Shown: piece after piece, positions 34,012 to 44,712 of the stretch
Position numbering within the stretch: position 1 is the stretch's first letter
Layout: every line of letters begins with the position of its first letter
From: Marsupella aquatica
Taxonomy: Eukaryota; Marchantiophyta
Length of the DNA: 64,000 nt
Assembly (NCBI GenBank): GCA_973895155.1
Contig: OZ316892.1
Span: 29,822,001 to 29,886,000, forward strand
Direction: 5' to 3'
The notes under the pieces: generated by a model
Seen by the model: the letters and a program-made list of their open reading frames with translations, nothing else
What the model was told of the DNA's origin: nothing
Database searches by the model: none
Made by a program: the position numbers and the translations under genes

Positions 34012-36024
34012 ATGCAGAAGGCAATATTTTGTGGCCAAGATCGATCGACTTCTTTTAAGTGCGAGGCAGACAATATGGTAAGAGTAGCAACATCTGCAAG
34101 CATCGCATGCAGCTTTCATTCGACCTCAAGTTGTGGTGATTTTTCCATTGGAAATTGCCTACAATACAATGGAAGGAAACTCGTCACTTATCGTCGCGGG
34201 TCAGCGCAGTCGATTTCATTGAGATTTCCCGGCAGCAGAGTGCCAAACGCATCCATCAGAAGGTCACAAAATTCTGCTCAGAAAATTTGCGCTGTGAATG
34301 TTGGTACCGTTGATGTTGTGCGTGAAGTGTCTAAATCAACAGAACTCATCGACGAGCTTCTAAAGTCTCAGCTGAAGCTGCCCACCGCCATTCCATCTAA
34401 ATTGAAGAAGGATGCTGCTGACGACGAGCAGAAGGTCAGCTTTCCCTTCTATGCTGCCATCTCGAATCAGTTCTGTGACGCTCTCGATAGTGTCCTGCTA
34501 TGGGTTTTGTATGGTTCCACAAAGCCCACGAACAACTACTTGCTTGGGAATTATGTTCCAGTGGAAGAGTCTGCACCTCAGAGAGTTCTCTCAGTGAAGG
34601 GACATCTCCCTGAATGTTTGAATGGTGAGTACATTCAAGTGTGTCCAAATGCGAAGGTCATGCCTCTTGCGAAGTATCACTGGTTCGATGGAGACGGAAT
34701 GTTGCACGGCCTTAAAATCAAGGACGGGGAGGTGACATACGCTTGTCGCTATGTGAGAACATCACGATTGAAGCAAGAGGAGTATTGGGGTGCTCCAAAA
34801 TTCTGGAGGGTGGGAGACGTGGTTGGGTTTGGAGGACTTCTTACAATGGGAATTTATCTGCTCCGACAGAAATTGGGTGTGCTGGACACGTCCCAGGGAG
34901 AAGGCACTGCAAACACTGCATTGGCTTATCACAATGGGACTCTCTTCGCTCTATGCGAAACGGACATGCCGTATGCTGTGCAGATACTGGAGAGCGGTGA
35001 CTTCAAGACCATTTCCCGACATGACTTCGACAAAAAGCTGGATCATCCTTTCACGGCACACCCGAAAATTGACCCTGACACGGGGGAGATGTTTTCCTGC
35101 GGCTACTCTCCCATTGGTCCTCAGTATTTGACATATAATGTCATCTCAAAAGATGGAAAAATGAGTGATCCTGTTGCTATCACCCTGTCCAGCCCAAAAC
35201 TGGTTCATGACTTCGCGATTGCTGGTGACTACGCCGTATTTATGGATTGCCCGCTGCATATCGATCCCAAGGATATGGTCATGAAAGGTCAAAGCGCAGT
35301 CGCACACTGCAAAGACACGCCGTTCCGTTTCGGTCTCTTGCCGAAATATGCCAAGAATGAAACTGAGATGCGCTGGTTTGAGTTCACTTCGGCCATCAAT
35401 TTCCACATTGCAAACGGATGGCAAGAAGGAGAGGAAGTCGTTCTACTTACATGCCGAATGTCAACAGTGGATATCCTCCGGATGAGAGAGGCAACCCCGC
35501 GATTGTACGAGTACCGGATCAACGTGAGGACTGGCGAGACTAGTGAGACAAGGCTGGCGGAGTTCGATGCTGATATGCCGAGGATCAACGAAAATTACAC
35601 CGGCAAGAAGAACCGATATGTCTACACCAGTGTCCGCATTTCAGCTGCTGTCGGAAATGAACCTGAAAATTTTGCAGTCGTAAAATATGATTTGACAAAA
35701 GAGCCTGAGCTTGGTAAAGAAGAGCTGCAGGTCGGAGGGAATGTGGTAGGTGTCTTTTGGCTTGGACATCGACGTGAAGGATCTGAGCCTCTTTTTGTTC
35801 CCAGAAATCGTGGAAGGGATTTAGATGAGGACGACGGATACATACTCTTTCATGTTTTTGACGAAAACACCTGGAAATCCAAGGTGCTTGTGCTCGATGC
35901 GAAAACCCTGTCACCCGATCCCGTTGCAGTTGTAGAAATGCCCTCAAGAGTACCGTATGGTTTCCATTCCGTGTTCGTGAGTGAGCAACAATTACGATCC
36001 CAGCTTGCGGGCGGCACGTTCTAA
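34012..36024 (+). CDS. Carotenoid cleavage dioxygenase, CCD1-like, intronless, probably plastid-targeted
   Basis: One uninterrupted frame of 670 codons encodes an RPE65/CCD seven-blade propeller enzyme, which uses Fe(II) and O2 to split carotenoid or apocarotenoid double bonds. The four iron-ligand histidines are H350 (FTAHPKIDP), H399 (VHDFAI), H465 (FHIANGW) and H652 (GFHSVFV); E592 in EPLFVPR fits the second shell. KYHWFDGDGMLHGLKIKDGE and the C-terminal PRINE.YTGKK / VPYGFH blocks are closest to CCD1. Unlike typical CCD1 (about 540 residues, cytosolic, many introns), it has about 130 extra N-terminal residues rich in Ser/Arg with few acids, and no intron. A second Met at residue 22 (34,075, MVRVATSASIACSF) starts a better transit-peptide-like sequence and may be the real start. 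Odd: the usual NGPNP loop reads VCPNA. Substrate cannot be read from sequence. Retroposition from a CCD1 mRNA plus a captured leader is one explanation. Confidence 0.93.
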   Translation: MQKAIFCGQDRSTSFKCEADNMVRVATSASIACSFHSTSSCGDFSIGNCLQYNGRKLVTYRRGSAQSISLRFPGSRVPNASIRRSQNSAQKICAVNVGTVDVVREVSKSTELIDELLKSQLKLPTAIPSKLKKDAADDEQKVSFPFYAAISNQFCDALDSVLLWVLYGSTKPTNNYLLGNYVPVEESAPQRVLSVKGHLPECLNGEYIQVCPNAKVMPLAKYHWFDGDGMLHGLKIKDGEVTYACRYVRTSRLKQEEYWGAPKFWRVGDVVGFGGLLTMGIYLLRQKLGVLDTSQGEGTANTALAYHNGTLFALCETDMPYAVQILESGDFKTISRHDFDKKLDHPFTAHPKIDPDTGEMFSCGYSPIGPQYLTYNVISKDGKMSDPVAITLSSPKLVHDFAIAGDYAVFMDCPLHIDPKDMVMKGQSAVAHCKDTPFRFGLLPKYAKNETEMRWFEFTSAINFHIANGWQEGEEVVLLTCRMSTVDILRMREATPRLYEYRINVRTGETSETRLAEFDADMPRINENYTGKKNRYVYTSVRISAAVGNEPENFAVVKYDLTKEPELGKEELQVGGNVVGVFWLGHRREGSEPLFVPRNRGRDLDEDDGYILFHVFDENTWKSKVLVLDAKTLSPDPVAVVEMPSRVPYGFHSVFVSEQQLRSQLAGGTF

Positions 36025-38453
36025 TTTATAATTATGTAAAGCAATAAGAAAACAAACTTTCGAAGACATTGTTGTTGCAATGTTCGCAATATGGTCTGCG
36101 TATGTCAACGTCGATTTCAGTTCAACTCTGGGTGTAGATATCGAGTGTGATTGGGTCTCTATCGTCGTGTTCGATGGAGACTATTTGTGATTTAGTCTTT
36201 CTCGACTCCCGTCTCGACGTCTTTTTTCTAAATTATACATTAAATCTCTTCTTTGTCTAGTTCTTAGTCCTCTGTTGGGTTTGGTGGGACTTCTGTCTAA
36301 ACTCGCACTCGAGTCAGGAGACTTATCCTGTGGCTAAGCTGGAATTAAGAAGGAGCAATAGAAGGTCATTGAAATAGAATCAAAAGTCAGAGGTTACTGG
36401 ACATTGTGAATCACACTGGAAACAAGGCCATAGTGTCAACTATTCAATACACCCGCTTTGCCTCGTTGATCTTGCATCCTCTCGGATATCGTTCGCAGTC
36501 TGCACGCTGGCCAATTCTCTTGGTTGAGAGCCAGAAACATGGTCTCTCAAACTCTTTGATGAGGAGCTCAGCTGGGTGAGCTCGAAGTTAATGGTCCATT
36601 AATCAAACAGAAATAGCTATTGAAGAACTCGATTAGTTTTGGCTTTTCATAAGCATTTCGAAGAAAGCTGCTGATGTGATTCTTTGTTAATTACTAGGGA
36701 TTACCAATTGTTGTCTTGGACGACCTTCTTGTTCCACGCGTAGTTGTGTTATCTTTATGGGATAAATTTACATTACACTTCAATGGCTTCTGAAGGCAAC
36801 TTTTTTTACACTTTTTAAGAAAAAAACGGATTTGAGCGATCTTTTAGCCCTGACGAAGGATACACAGAGTGCAGTCCTAAATTTACAGTCTTCCTTCATG
36901 TGGTCATGAAGCAGCTTGTTCCTACAATTAAGGAAAGGGTCCTGCTCGTGGAGGTCTGGAGTGAATTGAACTGCTGTAGTTTTGAAGTGGTACTAAATAA
37001 TTCTTAACAGACCATTCCAAGCCCGTTTCGTGTTTTTTAAGGGCTGCACCTCATAGACTGACTGGAATGTACTATTTAAGCCATCAACACCAGTTGTGTT
37101 TCGCAATACATTGTAATGATTGCCAGCCCCGTGTGTACATTTGTTCGAAATTAAGATGTTAGCCTGACTTGAAACTCTGCAGCCTTCGGAGGGTTCTTTC
37201 CCAATTTTATGGGAACCAACTTACGAGCCATTCAGGCAATCTAGCCCCCTTACGTTCTTCTGTTGTGACTTTGACTAAACCAGCGACAATCAATTCTTGC
37301 AAAGTGTGCAAACATAGTTTAATCTCGAGAGATGCGCCCATAAATATGACGATACAGGCACACGAAATCAGTATGACAGTATCAGGCATCAAGTAGTCAA
37401 TCACAGCACTCTGCAAAAGCAAACATAGACCTGCCAAACAACCTTCCATCAGTGCTTCATGAAACCAGAATCTTCTCTAGGTAACACAAGCTAACAAGCC
37501 ATATATTTCTACTTCTTGAACAGATTTGTAACTAATTAGACAGACCAACTGACGGGCACCTGCAGCCAATCGAATCTTTATTAGAAATCAATTGCGAGAA
37601 CGAAGACGACTCATCACGTCAGGAAATCAGCAAAGACCTCTGGATGATCAGCATCGGATGAGACTAGAATAGATTTACAGAATAAATTCTTCAACGATAT
37701 AAAACCCCTCTTCTACAAATCACTGCTTGCATTGTCCTCTGGATGATCGGCATCAGTTGAGAGAAACAAATAGATTTTCAGTATAATTCTTCAGAACGAC
37801 CAAAAAAAACTCTTGTACAAATAACTGCTTGCATTCTCCGCAATAGCCTGGGTGACCCAGACCAAGTTTCTCTAACCCAAATGTCCCTCTTCCTCAACAG
37901 ATGGCAGACTGCGAGAATTGATCACTTACCTTTGAATTGACACAATTTGTCAGGAAACTACTGTAGGTTACAGATTAAAATGATCCGAAACTCCACAATT
38001 ATAACAGATCGGAAACCAATAATTGACAAGGTTCAGTGTACTTTATACAATTAACCATCCCATGGGTGGCGAAATCATTACGGATTCTAGCAATTGGAGT
38101 TGAAGGGGCTCCACTTGGGAACATAGTAGTTCCACCTGAACTCCTTCGACGTCTGCACCAAAAATGCATCGAAGGCCAGCTTGAACTCCATCCATTCACG
38201 CAAGGACTATGCATAGGGGGGCCGTTGGTACCACATCCGCTCTTTCCAGATCTTCATTTGCTTAAGGGGATCGTCTCAACCTGCTGATTGATATAATGAC
38301 CGGGAGCTCCAAGATGTGGACATGGCCAAGGTAAATACCGAGCGGAAGTAGACGCTTGGGTGCAGTTGTTAACATAACTGGATTTCCTTGCCAAAATTTC
38401 CTTGGGTATTCACTATGATGCTATGGCAGAAGAAAACCTGCTCAGCAGGTTTT
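36025..38453. other. Intergenic region; no gene
   Basis: This holds the 3' UTR of the dioxygenase gene (an AATAAG polyadenylation-like word at 36,043) and that of the membrane-protein gene on the other strand. A partial direct repeat is visible around 37,640-37,670 and 37,735-37,770 (cctctggatgatc.gcatc). Short frames are not protein-like. Confidence 0.5.
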
Positions 38454-39554
38454 TTATACATTTTTAAGGTTCTTGGGTAGGGGGCTAGAGAGCAAACTCT
38501 GACTCTTCGGCAGGGGGCTATCCACAGTGAATCTGGGAGTCTTACCTGGGGCAACCGGTGTACTATTTGCACTACTCCTCCTACTCATGCGTCTAGACAA
38601 AGACCTGGGGAGATCTTTCAACATGGGCACTCCTGACTTTTTCACTTCATCCGCAAAGTCTCCATCCTTGTCCACCACGAAATACACTTGCGAGTTCTCT
38701 TCCGCCTCGGTGGACACTTCATCATAATCTGCATTCTCGGATGTCTCTCCCACCAAAAAGCGTACGGCTACATACCCTGCAAAGGTGAGAGCCACAACTG
38801 CCACTGCCTGGGCAATAAAAATTAATACTTGGAGCGCTTTTGCCCTCATGTTGTCCATTGGGGACTGACAGGAAGGGAAGTCCTTTCCTTCAGGTATAGA
38901 GCAACCCAAGGGGATGGCGGAAGGAACGTTGATGAGAACCCCAATGTAAAAAAACCATGTGCCTTTAAGGGTGAGAGCCATTGATCGAGCTAGCGCCACC
39001 ACAACTGAGGAGGGGTGGCTTATCTCCAGAAACATGAGTAGCACCAAGACTGCCAGAATGAGCTGCATGAGCATGTGGACATAACTTTCCAGATTGTCGC
39101 CTGGGTGATGACCAAAGTGGAACACAATCAGCTCGGACAAGAACCCCAGTGCAAAAGTAGCTTGCAGGGCTCCATCCGGGAGAGGCAAAAACCTGGAATG
39201 CTCGTTGAGGAGTGCCACGCATATGTAGACAGAATACATCAAAGAGAAAGCAACGTGCTGGAATCTTATCAGGTGCTCGGCGCGGATCACTCCTGAAGCC
39301 AAATCCTCCTTGGCATGCGATAGCTGTTTGGTCATGAATGCAGAGACGATGAAGAGCAAGATCCAAAGCTCCAAAGCACGAAAGTAGCCTTGAAACCGCG
39401 TTGGAAACCAAGCCCTGGACTTGAATCCCCTAGGATTTGAAATGTAGGAATGGAGAATACTAAACATGTGCCACAAGCCTAGCAGCCCGAATATGAATCC
39501 CGAGTCTATGTGAGAAGGAAGAAACCACCCCATTATAACAATCTCCTCGAACAC
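38454..39554 (-). CDS. TMEM45/DUF716 family seven-span membrane protein
   Basis: A single-exon frame of up to 366 codons. The better start is the Met at residue 8 (39,533, MGWFLPSHIDSG), which matches the short lumenal start usual for the family, giving 359 residues. Hydrophobic spans lie at about 18-36, 60-74, 97-116, 127-146, 158-177, 195-215 and 240-266 of the longer frame. Family features are the GLWHMFSILHSY start, the FGHHPGD loop and the acidic E141 before it. The last 60 residues are a Ser/Arg/Pro-rich tail (RSLSRRMSRRSSANS), a plausible phosphorylation region. Molecular role of the plant family is poorly known; some members respond to pathogens. Convergent with the CCD gene, 2.4 kb apart. 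Confidence 0.9.
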   Translation of the reverse strand: MFEEIVIMGWFLPSHIDSGFIFGLLGLWHMFSILHSYISNPRGFKSRAWFPTRFQGYFRALELWILLFIVSAFMTKQLSHAKEDLASGVIRAEHLIRFQHVAFSLMYSVYICVALLNEHSRFLPLPDGALQATFALGFLSELIVFHFGHHPGDNLESYVHMLMQLILAVLVLLMFLEISHPSSVVVALARSMALTLKGTWFFYIGVLINVPSAIPLGCSIPEGKDFPSCQSPMDNMRAKALQVLIFIAQAVAVVALTFAGYVAVRFLVGETSENADYDEVSTEAEENSQVYFVVDKDGDFADEVKKSGVPMLKDLPRSLSRRMSRRSSANSTPVAPGKTPRFTVDSPLPKSQSLLSSPLPKNLKNV

Positions 39555-41066
39555 TTCGTACTCGATGGGACCCGGACTAACCCTTTTCTTCTATTGCAAG
39601 CCCCTTCGATTGCAGACGTTGCGAGTGAGTTGGAAATTTGTCTAAATCTGTATACTCCTGACACTCCCCATGGAGCAACCACAGATGAATACAATCGGCC
39701 AGGCACTGCCTCTGCACCAAACAAAGAAACGAGAACAGAAAACCTATTCAAGGTTTGATACAGAAACGGAGAAATTGGAAAGAACACAAAGAGAGGAAGG
39801 GAAGTAAATGGGAATTACAGTCAAGGCCTAACGAAAACAGACAAGAGAAGGTACAGAGCAGGCAAGTAGCAGTCAGTCGGACAATGATTGAAATGGAAAG
39901 AATGTATGTCCGATTCGAGACCTTGCTCACAGCTAGAAAGCTGCTGCATCAATTATTTATCTCAAAGACTCACACGAACAGAGAGACAAAAACAGGCGCG
40001 AATTCAGAGAAGGGCATTAGGTGATGACCCCGCGATTCAATCGAATGGATCAATCTCCATCCGAGCTTCAGGTACAGAAACCAATATCTACACTTCAATT
40101 AATCCTCCTCCGTCAACGCGGACGGCGCCAAAATAACATCAGCTCAGTCACTGACCGAGTCTATTGTCCAATTGATCTCTTCTTCCACTAGAAATTCAGC
40201 AAGATATCTGAATTCGTTGTCGAATCAAACTCCTTCCAGACCTTCAGCAACTGAGAGACTGGTTATCCACCTGGGAACTTCGCAGCTCGATTAATGCCCG
40301 TCTGTTCTGTATTCTCAATCTCTACTTCCTGCGAAGACTCAGCAAGAAATCAACTCTGGGCGTCTCCCAACCAACAAGATGATCGAATCGAGTAGGGGAC
40401 CGCGGCCATAGCCGCGATTTGCAACAGGAGGACAGATGGGTGTCCCGTCTTGCAGTATAAGATCTCAATAACGGTTGAACATACTCCAGCCCATCTCGAT
40501 TTTGCCTTTCTGTCAGGATACCTTCACAGAGCTTCGTCTATGCTAAAACTGCCGATCTGGATCTCCCCCAGCTCCCACAGCACTGCTGATCAATCTGGAC
40601 CTGCCCAGTTGCAGACGCAAGGATTTCGAAACACAAAGATTGAAACACAACGATTGACTGAGTGGGCTGTGAGCACTTGAGACGCCGATGAGATATGTGA
40701 CTACAGTATGAAAGATATGCGCGGTGGAGAGAGTATCGATCGAGATCATCACCAGGTCGTTTGACTTCTCTTGCAATTTGACATCAGTCTACACTAACTA
40801 AATATACACACTTTTTATATACAAAGGGACCAAACAGAGTACAAATGAACAAACAAAAGAGGGCCATGAACAAACAAAAGAGTACCCAAGTGGACAAAAC
40901 CAATCCAAAAAGAAAGAAGTGAGCAAAAGGGATCCACTAAACACCAAGAAAGAGGAACTAAAAGTAAAAAATGAGCAATAGAGAACCCCTAAAAACCAAG
41001 AAAGAGAGACTAAACTAACCTAAGCGGACCGAGGTCCTCATCATTCCTAGTGAATGTGGCAAAAAG
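39555..41066. other. Upstream region of the TMEM45-like gene; no gene
   Basis: The stretch is CT/GA-rich and includes a probable 5' UTR and promoter. Around 40,850-40,990 there are short repeated words (gaacaaacaaaagag twice, accaagaaagag twice). Frames up to 89 codons show no protein character. Confidence 0.45.
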
Positions 41067-41954
41067 TTACTGGTCCACATCAAGGGTCAAAACTAGATCG
41101 GCAAGTGGGATTGGAACATCCTCTAGGGGAGCTAGCCAGTGCGGAGGCACACTAGCACCCACTGTAAGAGATCGACGATAGATGGCCCGAGCTTGAGCAC
41201 GCTGCAAGGTGACTGAAATGCGTTGGCGAAAGTGTGTGGTCAAAATAGAAAGCGGGGGTCCGGTGGGACCCATGCGGCCATGAACATCCCGGGTAGCTTG
41301 TCGAAGAAGCCCATCAAACTGAGGATGAAGACGCCCAAATAGCTCCAGAGCAAGGGGGAGGAAGCTGTCGGATGAAGCTCGTGCAACATATTTGGCCTCC
41401 TTCGTTGTTGCCGCACGTGACGTTGCTGCCCCTGCCGTAGTTGTCGTTGTCCCAATGATGTCTTGGCGCAATGGGTTTGCCACCACTACATCTGCCAATG
41501 TACGTTGACCCTCACGGACCATGGTAAGATCCACCCGTAACCACTGTGATGGAGGACTAGGTAACTCGAGTACCACCTCCCGCCGCACGCATACCAAAGA
41601 GCCAGAGAGAACCTGAGCAGTCGCATCTCGCACAGCGTCGTGAACAATAATGGTTTCACCTCCCAAACTGCACCGAAGAAGATGGACACCTGTGGCATCA
41701 CAAGGCTTCCCACAAGTGCAAGAAGGGGGTAAACCTGCAAGAAGTGGGTGGGGCAGCCCCATACGAAGACGCATGGCTGTGGAGAACTCCGTTGAAGACA
41801 TCCGCAAATGAAGAATGACTGGATTGGCCTGAAGCCATCCACCTGCGCCCTTCCCTCCAGAAGAAAGAATCCAAGCTCGGTCCGTGTCAGGTGCCTCGGA
41901 GAGGATGCTGGAAAGGGTGAAAGCATCTACAGCACTGGGTTTTCCTTTCTGCAC
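41067..41954 (-). mobile_element. C-terminal end of an RLE-type LINE retrotransposon ORF
   Basis: The 295-codon frame has no valid ATG start (first codon GTG) and is the tail of a longer polyprotein. It begins with a WILSSGGKGAGGWLQANP block and MRLRMGLP, as at the end of LINE reverse transcriptases, then a CCHC knuckle (C79, C81, H91, C95: CTCGKPCDATGVHLLRC), HDAVRD (105-110), a R-x-D / ADVV pair (140-142, 155-158) and KYVARASSDSFLPLALELFG (188-207). This order is the restriction-like endonuclease (RLE) module of R2/R4/Dualen-type elements, which nicks target DNA for priming. No reverse transcriptase core is present upstream within the window, so the copy is 5'-truncated, as is usual for LINEs. 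It is GC-rich compared with its surroundings and its frame is unbroken, so it may be fairly young. Confidence 0.75.
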
Positions 41955-42109
41955 ACCTAAACTTAGTGCACATTAATGGTCAGCGTGGTCTGCGTCTGAT
42001 TGCGGGCGAGGTCTTCCTTCTTTCACTCCTCAGCGATGCGCATTCCATTATTATTCTACCGCGATGGCAAGTCCATGTTCACAAACTGAGGACTGCGTTC
42101 TCCTAAGAA

Positions 42110-42665
42110 TATAATACTCTAGGGTGTAGGGTAACCCAAGGGGTAACCCATGGGCTGTAGGGGGTTGTGGGGTGTAATCAGGGTTGTTGGGGGTAAGCCA
42201 TGTAGACAGTCAGCCCGAGGGGGTTACAGTCCATAAGCCCAAAACCTATGGGTTACCGAACTTAATTCCTGTTAGGAGAAGAGGTTACTGGTGTGTAACC
42301 ATTTCTGCAGGGGCCTGCTATAGTCATAATCTGCTGTCCTGAAAAATTGAGCCGGTAACCTCTTTCCGGGCAGGAATTACGTACGCTAGTGCAGGTCTGG
42401 GCTGGGGTTATAGACTCTAACCTGCTCCCGGAATATTTAAAGAAGCATTTCGGCTGCCGCCGGTCAGCTTCTTTTCATATTCCGGACGCAAGGTTACAGC
42501 CTAGTAACCCTGCGCCCAGACCTGCATTACCCTATGCATAAACTCTCCTGGTCAGCCCGAGGGGGTTACAGTCCATAACCCCAAAATCTGTGGGTTACCG
42601 AGCGTAAAATCTCCTGGTCAGCCCAAGGGGGCTAGAGTCCATAACCCCAAAACCTGTGGGTTATT
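42110..42665. repeat. GGGTTAC-rich repeats
   Basis: The block gtcagcccgagggggttaca then gtccataa.cccaaaacct and gtgggttac recurs at about 42,210-42,260, 42,548-42,600 and 42,615-42,665 (the last with gctaga for gttaca). The first 100 bases are built of ggggtaaccca-like words. Related short words (ccataagcccct) appear at 51,478. Confidence 0.75.
42391..42525. repeat. Long imperfect hairpin (foldback element)
   Basis: The arm 42,391-42,446 (gcaggtctgggc ... ccggaatatttaaagaagc) pairs with 42,467-42,525 (gcttcttttcatattccgg ... gcccagacctgc), leaving a 20-base loop. Pairing is strong at both ends and looser in the middle, where gggttatagactctaacc is opposed by ggttacagcctagtaaccc. It could be a foldback MITE or a palindromic hairpin; it lies between two copies of the GGGTTAC repeats. 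Confidence 0.8.
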
Positions 42666-42779
42666 GAACAATAATCACTCGGTGCACTCCCCATCCCAAT
42701 AGTGACATACAATAATTCACATCCTCATAATCATGGCCCAAGCAGCACTTGAATGGAATGACACATAACACTTAGTAGA

Positions 42780-43720
42780 CTCTCCCCACCCCAATAGTGA
42801 CTTTTTCACTTTCAAGATCTTTTCTCATCTTGATATATTTGACTTTGTCACCTCAAGATCTTTTATCACCTGGACATATATTTTATCCTTTTTCTCATTT
42901 TGCCATATTTTCTTACCTTGCCATCTTCATCTCGCCTCCATATCTTTCCCTCTGTCACTCTTGACATATTTTATCTTTTCAAAATCTTTTCTCACCTCAA
43001 CATCTTTAATTTTGGCAACGTGCATGTATTGGGCCCAAGATGTACTTAACAACATCTTTGACTAATGATATACTTTACTTATTGACCATTTTTTAGTTAA
43101 AAACATTTTTATACTTGACGATATCTTTCATATAACAACATCATTGGTGACACCGCATATATTTACTTAACGACAATGGGAATGGCAAATTTTTACTTGA
43201 TTACATCTTGGGCGACACGACATCTTTGGCAAAATGACCTCGGGGGTCTCACTATATTGATGCCTCCCCATCACCTGTGATGTTTTTAGGCCTCGGACCC
43301 CCTAAAATGTAAGAAAACAAATTATTTTTTAACCCCTATAAAGTCTCAAAATTGGATTTAAAGACCCTATTGTTCTTCTCAGAAAATTCTTAAATCTTCC
43401 CTTTGAACCAATAAAATGACCCTATACTTCGTCGCACGTGATATGACATTTTTGTGTAAGTGAAACTCCCAAGAAAATGACTTCTTTTTTGGAATGACAT
43501 CTCATTACTTTATGAAAACTTTTAAATAATAATATCTTGGGAAAACACAACATCTTTTCTCTTAAATGGGCGCCATGACACTTTTTTTCTTAGCGACATT
43601 TTGGGCACCACTACATCATGGGCACCACTACGTCTCTTTTCTTCACAACATCTTAGGCAACAAAAATTATTTTTCTTCATGACATTTTTTGTGCAACTCA
43701 TGGGTATTGAGCTAGTAATT
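42780..43720. repeat. Degenerate ACATCTT-rich repeat array
   Basis: The words acatctt, gacattt and atcttttctca recur every 20-50 bases for 0.9 kb, often with ggcaac/ggcacc spacers (for example caacatcttttctc, ctacatcatgggcacc, caacatcttaggcaac). The same vocabulary in reverse complement (agatgttgaaatgag) fills 5,760-6,260. No coding frame is present. A piece at about 43,275-43,446 carries the right end of the 15,975 MITE. Confidence 0.55.
43275..43446. mobile_element. Diverged second copy of the 16-kb MITE (right end clear)
   Basis: aaatgaccctatacttcgtc followed by gcacgtgatatgaca (43,412-43,446) repeats the right end of the element at 15,975-16,162 with very few changes. The interior and left end are only weakly similar (accccctaa at about 43,296 versus acccccctaa at 16,006). 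Confidence 0.45.
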
Positions 43721-44094
43721 AACAATTTATTTGATAATTATCAAATTTTATTTTAAATTAATTAAGACAATTTTATACAATGATGCTAAAAAGATAGCAT
43801 TGCAAAAACAATTTTGCTTATGCTTTCTAGGAGGTGTGAGTTATAGGAAACTATACATACCACATATGATCCAAAAACAGGTACTTTATAATTATTTTGA
43901 CAACTCTTTCATAAAGCATAGAGTTAAAATAAGTTAAAAATGCTACAATAAATAAAAATCCTTAGTTTATACATTTTATGAAGCAAATAGATCATTTAAA
44001 TTTCAAAATAGAATTTTTTAATGAAATAAGAATATTTATTTTGATCAGTATTGTTTGTGATATTTTGAAAATTATTAATTTTTAATTTTTTTAA

Positions 44095-44211
44095 ATTCTT
44101 TTTTAAGGGGAAATCTGTGAAACCCCACAGAAAGGGAAGAGTCAGTCACAATAGTTGAACCCAAGACCTATCAGTTTCTACTCAAGTGAGCTACCACAAA
44201 GTCATGTCTCT
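44095..44211 (-). mobile_element. Possible tRNA-derived SINE fragment
   Basis: On the minus strand an A-box-like stretch, ggtagctcacttgagtag (44,195-44,178), is followed after the usual spacing of about 15-16 bases by a B-box-like gggttcaact (44,162-44,153). This is the internal RNA polymerase III promoter arrangement of tRNA genes and tRNA-derived SINEs. It cannot fold as a full tRNA by eye. The downstream part ends in an A/T-rich stretch. Confidence 0.35.
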
Positions 44212-44712
44212 TTGGGCTATTTTCCTCTATTATTAAGTTTAAAACCCTCTAAGGTGTTCCTAACAAATGTTGTGTACATAATAGTATCAACTGTCTAAAG
44301 TTTTGGGATAATTATAAATTATGAAAGGCATTCTTAGGAATAATTGACTTTGCTGAGTGATGTAAGATTACATTTGCAATTTTATATCATGAACATATAT
44401 AATATCATTCCCAACAGGTAATCAGGACCCTGATCAAATCATTAGTACAAAGAGTCTGATGATGTTGATTACTTCTATACTATCCAAGGTAATCCAACAC
44501 CAACAACAGGGAGAGTATGTCAGGCCATATTTCAAAAACATACATTAATCAACTAGAGGCTTTATTTCAGTTATACTGAAATGTACCAAGCATGACAAAT
44601 AATATTTTTGCACCAAAGGATTTAGTAGTTAGGGTGACTCCCTGCATATATAGACAACATAAGATCTGACATGATGTCTTGTTTCAAAGAAGACATTGTG
44701 TCTTGTTTGATA

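Noticed and set aside
33701-34081. 126-codon frame overlapping the start of the CCD gene
   Set aside because: It is in another frame, has no recognisable domain and ends inside the dioxygenase coding region; more likely upstream non-coding sequence.
35585-35947. 120-codon minus-strand frame inside the CCD gene
   Set aside because: It is the antisense shadow of a strongly conserved coding frame; its composition follows from the sense codons.
38965-39411. 148-codon minus-strand frame inside the TMEM45-like gene
   Set aside because: Same strand, different phase from the recognisable membrane protein, and no family features.
41486-41926. 146-codon frame on the minus strand
   Set aside because: Alternative phase of the LINE endonuclease frame, which has clear motifs.
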